The position numbers and the translations under genes are program-made. Under the pieces are notes generated by a model. The model was not told the origin of the DNA, made no database searches, and saw only the letters and a program-made list of their open reading frames with translations. 14,579 bases of DNA from contig JAGWRJ010000217.1 in the NCBI GenBank assembly GCA_028869725.1, positions 1 through 14,579 of the forward strand, read 5' to 3'. Position 1 is the stretch's first letter. The number at the start of each line of letters is the position of its first letter. Positions 8,172 to 14,579 of this stretch are shown here, one piece after another. The stretch is from Alphaproteobacteria bacterium (GTDB taxonomy: Bacteria; Pseudomonadota; Alphaproteobacteria; Micropepsales; Micropepsaceae).

Positions 8172-8275
8172 AAGCCCCGTAGGCTCTTTGCCTCAGCCCG
8201 CCGTCCCCAAATCGCAGGCGCGGGCAAATCCGCTAGCAGAACATTATCAGAACATTTGCGCGGGTCGGCCCGGGA

Positions 8276-8301
8276 TCCGATCCCCCCGGGGGCAGATCGG
8301 A
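8276..8301 (-). terminator. GC-rich hairpin just after the adaptor lipoprotein gene
   Basis: The arms TCCGATC (8276-8282) and GATCGGA (8295-8301) are perfectly complementary. They enclose a C5G5 core that can extend the stem past a 2-nt bulge. The hairpin begins 8 nt beyond the TGA of the adaptor gene. No T-run follows on the minus strand, so intrinsic termination is not certain. It may instead protect the 3' end or assist Rho-dependent termination. Confidence 0.45.
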
Positions 8302-8308
8302 AGCAGGT

Positions 8309-9079
8309 TCAGCGCGCCGGTGTTACGTCGACGGACTGACCGGGATTGAGGGGCATACCCTGGCGCGCGCGGGCTTCGAGCTGGAAAACAAGCCGCTGGC
8401 GATTGGCGGCCGAGAATGCCATCGGCGGGGGGACCTGCTGCTGACGGGCGATAAAGGTGATATGCGCGGTAATGGCCCTGGTACAGCCGTCGCAGCGCAC
8501 ATAGACGCGTTCGCCCAGCCTGACATTGGAGAACTGCGCCTGCGGCACGAAGAAACGTACGAACACATTACGGGCAGGAAGTACGGACATGACCGGAGTT
8601 GCGGCCGGCACATACTGGCCGGTGCGAAAATAGATGTCCTCCACCGTTCCCGACGATTTGGCCACGATCTGTCGCCGTGACAGCTGGAACCGGGTCGCGG
8701 CAATGCTCGCCTGAATCGCGCGCTCCTGGGCTTCGAGCTGGTTGAGCTGGGGGCCGGTGCTGCCGCCCCCGCCTGCCGCGCGGGCTGCCGCGATCTGTGT
8801 CTTCAGGCTGGCCAGTTCCTGTCTGGTCTGCGCCAGGGCAACCTTCGTCTGATCGCGCGCCGCCAGAATGCTGGTGTCGTCCAGGGTGAAGAGGACCTGT
8901 CCCCTTTTGACAAGCTCGCCACGGTGCACCTTCAAGGATGAGAGCCAGCCCGGTCTTGAAGGGGCGACGAAGATGTTCTTGCCCTCGGCGTAGCCGAACC
9001 ATGGTTGCTGCGGTCCGCGACCGCAGCCGCAGAGCAGAAGACCCACCATCAATGCCAGCCATTGATGTCTGCCCTTCAC
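8309..9079 (-). CDS. YbhG-like HlyD-family periplasmic adaptor lipoprotein
   Basis: This is a membrane-fusion (periplasmic adaptor) protein of an efflux pump. The hydrophobic N terminus ends in LLCGC, with C19 the likely lipidated residue. The first half of a lipoyl-like domain (about 38-68, GWLSSLKVHRGELVKRGQ) is followed by an alpha-hairpin coiled coil (about 70-136) and the second lipoyl half, SGTVEDIYFRTGQYV (143-157). The beta-barrel part carries CDGC at 196-199 and ITFIARQQQVPPPMAFS, a pattern known from YbhG-type adaptors that serve ABC exporters. At 256 aa it is shorter than YbhG (about 330), mostly through a short coiled coil. It starts with GTG, preceded by AGGAAGGA about 10 bases upstream. 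The ATP-binding and permease genes that normally accompany it are absent on both sides, so its partner must be encoded elsewhere. Confidence 0.87.
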   Translation of the reverse strand: MKGRHQWLALMVGLLLCGCGRGPQQPWFGYAEGKNIFVAPSRPGWLSSLKVHRGELVKRGQVLFTLDDTSILAARDQTKVALAQTRQELASLKTQIAAARAAGGGGSTGPQLNQLEAQERAIQASIAATRFQLSRRQIVAKSSGTVEDIYFRTGQYVPAATPVMSVLPARNVFVRFFVPQAQFSNVRLGERVYVRCDGCTRAITAHITFIARQQQVPPPMAFSAANRQRLVFQLEARARQGMPLNPGQSVDVTPAR

Positions 9080-9442
9080 GCCAATTTCGTCCTTCCTGAT
9101 GACCTGCCCGGTTTTTGCGAATCCGCCGCTTCTACAGGAGGGAGGCGAAACCCGGGGTTAATTTTACGCCAGTCAGACACGGCCGCAGGTGACGTGGTGC
9201 CAAAACTTTCCATTTGGTCATGTTGACGTAGGTCAGCGCTGGTTTGAAAGGGCAAAGCACCGGCAGAGGGCTTCGCAGCTGCCAAAAATTGTACCACGCC
9301 GCTTCCGCCGCGGCGGTTTGCAACTGGTCAGAGGGTAGGCGGGCCGGCTATCATTTGCCAGTTTGCCTCTCCCGATTGTCGCAGCATGGCGTAGAAAGGG
9401 ACCGGCCTGCGTTTGCTTCTATGAATCTTGTGGAGAGCATCC
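9080..9442. other. Divergent intergenic region between the adaptor and lipoprotein genes
   Basis: These 363 bp separate two divergently transcribed genes and should hold both promoters. No supported coding sequence or structured RNA is visible. The short frames crossing it lack ribosome binding sites and family features. On the minus strand a TAAAAT hexamer (9161-9166) could be a -10 element for the adaptor gene, but it has no good -35 partner. Repeated GGTCA/TGAC motifs lie in the middle. Confidence 0.6.
9216..9235. promoter_or_regulatory. Clustered GGTCA/TGAC half-sites (possible operator)
   Basis: GGTCA at 9216-9220, TGAC at 9224-9227 and GGTCA at 9231-9235 form two overlapping inverted repeats, GTCA-N3-TGAC and TGAC-N4-GTCA. 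The two GGTCA copies are 15 bp apart. A further GGTCA lies at 9326-9330 and a TGAC at 9190-9193. The arrangement suggests a dimeric regulator site in a divergent promoter region, but 4-5-bp motifs recur by chance. Confidence 0.3.
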
Positions 9443-9982
9443 ATGTCCAGAGCATCGCGCTTTTCCGTTCTGGTGGCAGCCAGCGCGCTCTTCAGCCTGA
9501 CGGCGTGCGTCGGTCCAACACCCTATCGACCGCAAACGCCGGACAATCCCGACGGCTATAGCGACATGCAGCTGACGGCCAATCGCTATCGCATTACCTT
9601 TTCCGGCAATGCCGCGACTGAGCGCCAGACCGTTGAAAACTACCTTCTCTATCATGCCGCCGAGGTGACGCTGCGGGCGGGCTACAGCTGGTTCATGTTT
9701 GACACCAGAACAACACGAGCGAAAACCACCTACCTTTCCAGCTTTGAGGGTTGGCCGGGCTGGGCTGGCTATGGCTGGTACTGGCATAATTGGTGGGGTC
9801 CAGGCTGGGGCATGGGTCCGAGCTATACCGAATCAGAACCCATTACTCGCTATCAGGCCTATGCCGAGATCGTACTGCTGACCGACGCGCAGGCGCATGG
9901 AGAGCCACGGGCGATCAATGCGCATCAGCTGATCGCGCACCTGACGCCACTGATCCACCGGCCTAAGAAATCGGGCGACTGA
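9443..9982 (+). CDS. CC0125/CC1285-type lipoprotein with a Trp/Gly-rich segment
   Basis: This is an envelope lipoprotein of unknown function. The N terminus ends in LTAC, with C22 the likely lipidated residue, followed by a short proline-rich linker (TPYRPQTPDNP). The core NRYRITFSGN...ERQTVENYLLYHAAEVTLRAGYSWF (about 47-84) matches my recollection of the CC0125/CC1285 lipoprotein family described from Caulobacter. Residues 104-128 are unusual: this 25-residue stretch is almost only Trp, Gly, Tyr, Pro and a few others, with seven Trp. A C-terminal part (about 134-172) resumes a mixed alpha/beta pattern. The ATG at 9443 has GGAGAG about 6 bases upstream; the frame also opens at a TTG at 9428, which looks spurious. 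The 179-aa gene overlaps the convergent TusA-type gene by 20 bp. Confidence 0.82.
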   Translation: MSRASRFSVLVAASALFSLTACVGPTPYRPQTPDNPDGYSDMQLTANRYRITFSGNAATERQTVENYLLYHAAEVTLRAGYSWFMFDTRTTRAKTTYLSSFEGWPGWAGYGWYWHNWWGPGWGMGPSYTESEPITRYQAYAEIVLLTDAQAHGEPRAINAHQLIAHLTPLIHRPKKSGD

Positions 9983-10214
9983 GTTCGGGACGCACAAGGA
10001 GCATGCGCGCGCGCTCACCGTCCCGGTCAATCGCATCGACGCAGAAGCCTTCCTGGTGGCACATATGCGGCACGTCGATGATGGCCATGGGATCGTCTGT
10101 GAGGACAATGACGCGTCCCCCCGGTGCCGCGCGTTCAAGCCAGCGGCGGGCATAGAGTGCCGGTAACGGGCATTTAAGCCCCGTCAGGTCTAAGATTTCG
10201 GGATCCTGGTCCAT
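9963..10214 (-). CDS. TusA/SirA-family sulfur carrier (sulfurtransferase) protein
   Basis: This small cytoplasmic protein likely carries persulfide sulfur on a cysteine. Family members supply sulfur to tRNA 2-thiouridine synthesis, molybdenum cofactor or sulfur oxidation pathways. The 83-aa length and the LTGLKCPLPAL motif (10-20), with C15 in the CPxP signature, are typical. The rest fits the beta-alpha-beta fold, with VIVLTDDPMAIIDVP at 35-49. C52 and C58 are extra cysteines not needed for the family function. The ATG at 10214 has AAGG about 9 bases upstream. The gene is divergent from the acyl-CoA synthetase gene across 75 bp and overlaps the lipoprotein gene tail to tail. No Tus partners or sulfur-metabolism genes are nearby, so the pathway is unknown and I give no tusA symbol. 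Confidence 0.88.
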   Translation of the reverse strand: MDQDPEILDLTGLKCPLPALYARRWLERAAPGGRVIVLTDDPMAIIDVPHMCHQEGFCVDAIDRDGERARMLLVRPELSRPIS

Positions 10215-10289
10215 TCATCTGCCTTTTGCGGTGGATCACCTTTCTCTTATTGTAACCTGGCAGGGTCCAGCCGGGACGGAAACCGCCAT

Positions 10290-12056
10290 ATGTTCACCGA
10301 GATCGCGCGCGAGGCGACCTATATTCGCAGTGTAGGTCGGACGCTCTGGCGCATGCGTCATGTCAAGCCCGACAGTCCTACCACCGTCGGCCACCTGATC
10401 GAAGATCTGGCACGCCGCATGCCCAGTAATCCTGCCGTGCTCTGCGACGAGGAGACGCTCGACTACCGCGCACTCAATGAACGGGCCAACCGTTTTGCCA
10501 GTTGGGCACGGGGCTTGGGGGTAAAGCGTGGCGATGTCGTTGGCGTGCTGATGGAAAACCGGCCGGACTATATCGCTGCCTGGCTCGGCATGGCCAAACT
10601 CGGAGCCGTCAGCGCGCTGTTCAACACCAATCTGAGAGGCACGGCGCTTGCGCATACCATGGCCGTAGCCAATGCCCGCCATCTGATCGTCGGCGGCGAA
10701 CTGGTCGATGCCTTCGCCGAGATACGCAAGGATCTCGATCTGCCGCCAACACCCTGGGTCCTGGGCGAAGCCAGCGAGGGAGAAGACCTGGCCGCGGCGT
10801 TGTCGACCGCTGCGACTACTGATGGGATCGATGCCGACCTGAGAGCAAAGGACCTGGCGCTTTATATTTTCACCTCAGGCACCACCGGTCTGCCCAAGGC
10901 TGCCAGGATCAGCCACATGCGCATGCTCTTCATGATGTACGGCTTTGCCGGGGCGCTCAATGCTCAGCCCTCGGATCGCATGTACAACGTTTTGCCACTT
11001 TATCACACCGCGGGCGGCATCTGCGCTCTGGGCCCGGCACTGACCACCGGCGGTTCGGTCGTGATCAGACGCAAGTTTTCCGTTCATGAATTCTGGTCTG
11101 ACGTGAACCGTTATCGCCCTACCTTTTTTCAATATATCGGAGAACTATGCCGCTATCTGCTGAATGCGCCGCCGGTCCCTCACGAAAGCGATCATCATCT
11201 ACGTGCCATTACGGGTAATGGTCTGCGCCCGGAAATCTGGCCCGCCTTCCAGACGCGCTTCAAGATTCCCAAGATCATCGAGTTTTATGGCGCGACCGAA
11301 GGTAACGTCTCCATGCTGAACTATGATGGCAGGATGGGTGCAGTCGGGCGGGTACCCTTCTATATGCGTTCGCTCATGCCAGTCCGCCTCGTACGCTTTG
11401 ACGTTGAGCGTGAACAGCCGGTCCGTGGCGCGGACGGGTTTTGCATCGAATGCGAGACCGATGAAGCCGGAGAGGCCATAGGCCGCATCAGCGATGAGCC
11501 GGGACGGGATTTCGAGGGCTATACGCGGCCAGAGGACACCCAGAAGAAGATCCTGCGCGACGTGTTTGAAGCGGGCGATGCCTGGTTTCGAACCGGTGAC
11601 CTTCTGAAGCAGGACCAGCATGGCTATTTCTACTTCGTCGACCGCATCGGCGACACCTTTCGTTTCAAGGGCGAAAATGTTTCGACCAATGAAGTCGCTG
11701 AAGCTCTCGGGGTCATTCCCGGCATCAAGGAAGCCAATGTCTACGGCATTTCACTGCCGGGCATGGATGGACGGGTCGGAATGGCAGCCCTCGTTACGGC
11801 TCCGCAGTTCCAGCTGGATCAGCTTGCTGCCAAGCTCGCAGGAGCGCTTCCGGCCTACGCTCGGCCCGTATTCATCCGTCTGCGTCCGGAGCTAGAGATC
11901 ACCGGTACCTTCAAATTGCGCAAGGTCGATCTTGTGCGTGAAGGTGCTGACCCGGCAAAGATCGACGACCCGCTCTACGTGCTGCAGGAGGAAGGGTACA
12001 TGCCGCTCGACGCGCAGTACTACGCCGACATCTGTTCGGGAAAAATACGCCTGTGA
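10290..12056 (+). CDS. Long-chain/very-long-chain acyl-CoA synthetase (FATP/FadD6 type)
   Basis: This adenylate-forming enzyme probably activates a carboxylic acid with ATP and CoA to its acyl-CoA. The AMP-binding P-loop YIFTSGTTGLPK lies at 192-203. FYGATEGN is at 332-339, TGDL at 435-438 with D437 contacting the ribose, and DRIGDTFRFKGENVST at 451-466. That last segment is the signature of the fatty acid transport protein (FATP/SLC27) and FadD6 branch, which includes very-long-chain and bile-acid CoA ligases. The N terminus, with a basic RTLWRMRHV stretch, is typical of this branch. The 588-aa length is normal. The ATG at 10290 has GACGGA about 9 bases upstream. The upstream 75 bp offer only a weak promoter candidate (TTGCGG, 16 bp, TATTGT). 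Downstream genes suggest that its product enters a dedicated beta-oxidation route. Confidence 0.93.
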   Translation: MFTEIAREATYIRSVGRTLWRMRHVKPDSPTTVGHLIEDLARRMPSNPAVLCDEETLDYRALNERANRFASWARGLGVKRGDVVGVLMENRPDYIAAWLGMAKLGAVSALFNTNLRGTALAHTMAVANARHLIVGGELVDAFAEIRKDLDLPPTPWVLGEASEGEDLAAALSTAATTDGIDADLRAKDLALYIFTSGTTGLPKAARISHMRMLFMMYGFAGALNAQPSDRMYNVLPLYHTAGGICALGPALTTGGSVVIRRKFSVHEFWSDVNRYRPTFFQYIGELCRYLLNAPPVPHESDHHLRAITGNGLRPEIWPAFQTRFKIPKIIEFYGATEGNVSMLNYDGRMGAVGRVPFYMRSLMPVRLVRFDVEREQPVRGADGFCIECETDEAGEAIGRISDEPGRDFEGYTRPEDTQKKILRDVFEAGDAWFRTGDLLKQDQHGYFYFVDRIGDTFRFKGENVSTNEVAEALGVIPGIKEANVYGISLPGMDGRVGMAALVTAPQFQLDQLAAKLAGALPAYARPVFIRLRPELEITGTFKLRKVDLVREGADPAKIDDPLYVLQEEGYMPLDAQYYADICSGKIRL

Positions 12057-12113
12057 GCATCGCCCTTCGGGGCATGGCTCGGGCCAGCAGGCTGCCGCTG
12101 CGTCATCCTTCGG

Positions 12114-12132
12114 CGCGATAAAAAATATCGCG
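12114..12132 (+). repeat. Perfect hairpin with A5 loop between the synthetase and hydratase genes
   Basis: CGCGATA (12114-12120) and TATCGCG (12126-12132) flank AAAAA. It sits 58 nt after the synthetase stop and 94 nt before the hydratase ATG, in a 170-bp gap with no gene. No T-run follows directly, so it is not a standard terminator. It could be an operator, a processing site or a partial attenuator setting the ratio of synthetase to downstream enzymes. Confidence 0.4.
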
Positions 12133-12226
12133 GCTGCGGCCCTTTTCCCAATGCTCTGGTCTTCACCACTCTTGTCCTCGTGCATCTCAACGCCCATGCT
12201 CAGGACCAGACGAAAATGTTCGGATC

Positions 12227-13063
12227 ATGACCACAAGCCGCCTGGAAGACTGGATTGGTCGCGAGGAGATACGCGAAGATGTCGCGCATCCTGGTCCCGT
12301 CGCCGCCCTTGCCGCACTTCTCGATTATGAACACCCGCCCTGGCATGCAGGCACGCTGCCGCCTCTCGCACATTGGCTTTATTTTCCCGAGTTGGCCCGC
12401 GAGTCTGACCTGAGCGACGACGGTCACCCCCGGCGTGGACGATTCCTACCACCGGTCTCGCTGCCTCGCCGCATGTGGGCAGGCAGCAGCATAGAATTTC
12501 ATACGCCGATTAAGCTGGGCGCGCAGTTGCGCCGATGCTCGTGCATCGAGGATGTGACCGAAAAGGCCGGGCGCAGTGGCCGGCTCATCTTTGTCCGCCT
12601 GCGCCATGACATCGAGACCTCTCACCGACTGGCGCTGCGCGAATGGCAGGACATTGTCTACCGCGAGGCAGAAACATCCAGCGTGCCGCAACAGGAACCT
12701 GCCGATCAGCTTCGCAGCGAAACGAGCCGGCAAATGACCGCTGACTCGCGGCTTCTGTTTCGCTACTCAGCCCTCACCTTCAATGCGCACCGTATCCACT
12801 ACGACCGCGACTACAGTCGCTCGGTCGAAGGCTATCCAGGACTTGTTGTACATGGTCCGCTGCTGGCCACGCTGCTCCTTGACCATGCCCTGCGAATGGA
12901 TCCGCGTCTGCAGGTCGCCAGGTTTTCCTTCCGCGCCCGCTTGCCAGTGTTCGATACCTCTTCCTTTGAACTGTGCCTTGCCCATGGGGCCGACCACACC
13001 CGGCTCTGGATACGTGGACCTGGTGGAGCAACGGCAATGACCGCACAACTGAATACGGTATGA
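12227..13063 (+). CDS. Two-hotdog enoyl-CoA hydratase (HTD2/FAS1-like dehydratase, mesaconyl-C4-CoA hydratase-like)
   Basis: This is probably a double-hotdog hydratase that adds water to a 2-enoyl-CoA, giving a 3-hydroxyacyl-CoA. The N-terminal half (about 1-150) fits the FAS1-like/MaoC N-terminal domain, with HWLYFPE and GRFLPPVSLPRRMWAGS typical of the HTD2/mesaconyl-CoA hydratase group. The C-terminal hotdog holds the signature FNAHRIHYDRDY at 185-196, followed by YPGLVVHGPLLATLLLD from 204. H191 aligns with the catalytic His of R-specific hydratases. The Asp that precedes it in MaoC enzymes is replaced by the FN of this subfamily. The 278-aa length is usual. The ATG at 12227 has only a weak ribosome binding site. 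The stop is 7 bp before the dehydrogenase start, within whose ribosome binding site it lies. Context favours a catabolic CoA ester as substrate. Confidence 0.85.
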   Translation: MTTSRLEDWIGREEIREDVAHPGPVAALAALLDYEHPPWHAGTLPPLAHWLYFPELARESDLSDDGHPRRGRFLPPVSLPRRMWAGSSIEFHTPIKLGAQLRRCSCIEDVTEKAGRSGRLIFVRLRHDIETSHRLALREWQDIVYREAETSSVPQQEPADQLRSETSRQMTADSRLLFRYSALTFNAHRIHYDRDYSRSVEGYPGLVVHGPLLATLLLDHALRMDPRLQVARFSFRARLPVFDTSSFELCLAHGADHTRLWIRGPGGATAMTAQLNTV

Positions 13064-13070
13064 GGCACGC

Positions 13071-14264
13071 ATGAATCTCAGTTACGATGCCGAGCACGAG
13101 GTTTTTCGCACGCAGCTGCGGGCCTTTCTCGATGCCCACCGTGGGCAGTTTGCGACTACGACTGCCGAGGGGCGCCCCAGCCCGCAGATGCTCGCCTGGC
13201 AGCGTCTGCTGATTGAGAACGGGTATGCGGCGCGCACGGTGCCGCGCGCCTATGGCGGCTTCGGCGCAGATCCGGACATCTTATGCGCCCAGATCATCAG
13301 CGAGGAACTGATCCGGGCCGGCGCTCCGTTTCCGCTCGCCAATCAGGGTATCTCGATGCTGGTGCCGACGCTCCTTGAGCTTGGCCGTGAAGACCAGAAG
13401 CGGGCGTATATACCTCCTACGCTCCGTGGTGAGATGATCTGGTGTCAGGGATATTCGGAACCGGGAGCAGGATCGGATCTGGCATCTCTTTCGACCCGCG
13501 CCCGAGAAGATGCCACACACTTCATCATCAATGGACAGAAGATCTGGACGTCAACGGCGCATCTTGCAGACATGATGTTCTGTCTGGTGCGCACTGAATC
13601 AGATGCGCCCAAGCACCAGGGCATTTCCTATCTTCTTATTGACATGACTTCGCCGGGAATCGAGGTACGACCGCTGCGGACAATGACCGGTCACAGTGAA
13701 TTCAATGAAGTGTTCTTCACGGACGTGCGTGTACCCAAATCCAATATTGTCGGCGAGCGCGGTCAGGGCTGGTTCGTCGCCAACGCGACCCTGAAACACG
13801 AGCGCGGAATGCTGGGTGATCCCAACATGGCGGAGGCGCGTATCCAGTCGATCATCACGCTGATGCGCGATGAACAGGTTGATGGAAGACGTCTGATCGA
13901 TAATCCGCTTTATCGGGATCGCTTGATGCGCCTGCAGGCCCAGGCTCTGGCCCTGCGGTGCAATGCGATGCGTCTTTTGACTGCGGCTGCAGCAGGCGAG
14001 GATGGCGGTCTTGCACGTCTGGTCGTCAAGCTCGAGGGATGCGAGCTCAATCATCAGCTCGATGGCCTTGCTATCGATGTCCTGGGCGAACTTGGAGCGC
14101 TCTATGAAGGGTCCGCGCACCTGCGTGCGGGTGGGCGCTGGCAACGCAGCTTCATGTTTGATCTGGGTCTTATAATTGGTGGTGGGACGGCACAGATACA
14201 GAAGAACATCATTGCCGAACGCGGACTGGGTTTGCCGCGGGAGCCGCGCAGTGTGAGGTCTTAG
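13071..14264 (+). CDS. Acyl-CoA dehydrogenase, likely catalytic-base subunit of a heteromeric pair
   Basis: This FAD flavoenzyme likely makes the 2,3-double bond of an acyl-CoA. The N-terminal helical domain leads to CQGYSEPGAGSDLAS (125-139) and the WTS motif (159-161), both at the flavin and substrate site. In medium-chain enzymes the catalytic Glu sits in a C-terminal YEGT motif. Here the aligned stretch is GGGT (370-373), with G371 at that place. E244 in LKHERG instead matches the isovaleryl-CoA dehydrogenase/ChsE4 base. The FAD-binding QxxGGxG near the C terminus reads VLGELG (337-342), without the Gln. Such features occur in FadE enzymes that pair with a second, non-identical subunit. 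A GAGG ribosome binding site overlaps the upstream TGA, so translation is probably coupled. A second dehydrogenase gene starts 3 bp downstream. Confidence 0.92.
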   Translation: MNLSYDAEHEVFRTQLRAFLDAHRGQFATTTAEGRPSPQMLAWQRLLIENGYAARTVPRAYGGFGADPDILCAQIISEELIRAGAPFPLANQGISMLVPTLLELGREDQKRAYIPPTLRGEMIWCQGYSEPGAGSDLASLSTRAREDATHFIINGQKIWTSTAHLADMMFCLVRTESDAPKHQGISYLLIDMTSPGIEVRPLRTMTGHSEFNEVFFTDVRVPKSNIVGERGQGWFVANATLKHERGMLGDPNMAEARIQSIITLMRDEQVDGRRLIDNPLYRDRLMRLQAQALALRCNAMRLLTAAAAGEDGGLARLVVKLEGCELNHQLDGLAIDVLGELGALYEGSAHLRAGGRWQRSFMFDLGLIIGGGTAQIQKNIIAERGLGLPREPRSVRS

Positions 14265-14267
14265 ATC

Positions 14268-14579
14268 ATGGAATTTGCGCTTACCTCCCAGCAGCGGCTG
14301 ACGCAGGAGAGTGTCGTTCGGACGCTTCAGGACTGCTGTCCATCGGAGCGAATTCGCCGTCTTCTGAGTGCGGGAGAGCCCTACGCCGAAGACGTGGCTG
14401 AAAAGCTGCGCGCCCTAGGCGTTCCGGCGATGCTGGTCTCCCCGGATTTCGATGGCCTGGGACTCACGCTTCTCGATGCTGCCCTGGTCAGCGAAGCGTT
14501 GGGGCGATTTGCGGCGCCGGTGCCGTTTCTGGGAAGTTGCCTTTGCGCTCTGGCTCTCGGCGAAGGCGGCACCACTGCC
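14268..14579 (+). CDS. Second acyl-CoA dehydrogenase-like protein (3' end outside the window)
   Basis: Only the first 104 codons are present, and the frame runs open to the window edge. The start MEFALTSQQRLTQESVVRTL fits the first helix of an acyl-CoA dehydrogenase N-terminal domain. The stretch AEKLRALGVPAMLVSPDFDGLGLTLLDAALVSEALGRFAAPVPF (roughly residues 46-89) matches the region that normally reads like LxxLGLxGLxxPEExGGLGLxxxDxxLVxEALGRxxAPxPF. The ATG at 14268 is 3 bp after the previous stop, with GAGG about 11 bases upstream. Active-site and flavin-binding parts lie outside the window. The tandem arrangement suggests it is the partner subunit of the preceding dehydrogenase. Whether it has a catalytic base cannot be seen here. 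Confidence 0.85.
   Translation, partial: MEFALTSQQRLTQESVVRTLQDCCPSERIRRLLSAGEPYAEDVAEKLRALGVPAMLVSPDFDGLGLTLLDAALVSEALGRFAAPVPFLGSCLCALALGEGGTTA

Noticed and set aside
8122..8349. Short plus-strand frames in the gap before the glycosyltransferase gene
   Set aside because: Arginine-rich shadow-type translations without ribosome binding sites; they run into the antisense of the adaptor gene.
9223..9251. TTGACG at 9223-9228 as a -35 element for the downstream lipoprotein gene
   Set aside because: The sequence 17 bp later (GAAAGG) is a poor -10 match and the gene starts nearly 200 bp further on.
11892..12330. Possible small gene in the gap between ligase and hydratase, on either strand
   Set aside because: The frames crossing it are mostly antisense or alternative-frame readings of the neighbouring genes, with no start signal or family pattern in the gap itself.
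1..14579. CRISPR, mobile element or defence-system signatures
   Set aside because: No regularly spaced repeats, transposase or integrase motifs, terminal inverted repeats or defence-type domains were seen.

Overview
The window is GC-rich and densely coded, with 12 genes on both strands, two of them cut by the window edges. It reads as ordinary chromosome. The best guess for the host is an alphaproteobacterium. This rests on a CC0125/CC1285-type lipoprotein, a CHAP lipoprotein of the form common in that class, a Kup transporter with an N-terminal extension, and overall composition. It is an inference, not a taxonomic assignment. I see no rRNA, tRNA, CRISPR array, insertion sequence, integrase or phage gene.

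Left part (1-2110, plus strand): the 3' part of a membrane-anchored di-heme cytochrome c, then an RlmI-type 23S rRNA methyltransferase whose proposed start lies in a small inverted repeat. Centre-left (2200-9079, minus strand): in transcription order, a YbhG-like periplasmic adaptor lipoprotein, a processive family 2 glycosyltransferase, a CHAP-domain lipoprotein, a Kup potassium transporter and a secreted type-B carboxylesterase. This is an envelope and surface group. The gaps (51-274 bp) mean it is probably several transcription units. The adaptor lacks its usual ABC-exporter partners here, and the glycosyltransferase lacks obvious polymer-export partners. Three intergenic palindromes or hairpins lie among these genes.

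Centre-right (9080-10214): a 363-bp divergent intergenic region with clustered GGTCA/TGAC half-sites, a lipoprotein with a striking Trp/Gly-rich segment, and a TusA-type sulfur carrier. The last two genes converge and overlap by 20 bp.

Right part (10290-end, plus strand): a fatty-acid catabolic cluster made of a FATP/FadD6-type acyl-CoA synthetase, a two-hotdog HTD2/FAS1-like enoyl-CoA hydratase, and two acyl-CoA dehydrogenase genes in tandem. The last three genes are separated by only 7 and 3 bp. The first dehydrogenase has Gly where medium-chain enzymes have their catalytic Glu, but carries a Glu at the isovaleryl-CoA-dehydrogenase/ChsE4 position. With the tandem second gene, this suggests a heteromeric (alpha2beta2) dehydrogenase like those used on steroid side chains and other bulky acyl-CoAs. 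Together the genes would activate an acid to its CoA ester, desaturate it and hydrate it. This cluster is the most interesting item, but each protein belongs to a known family and I found no clearly novel system.
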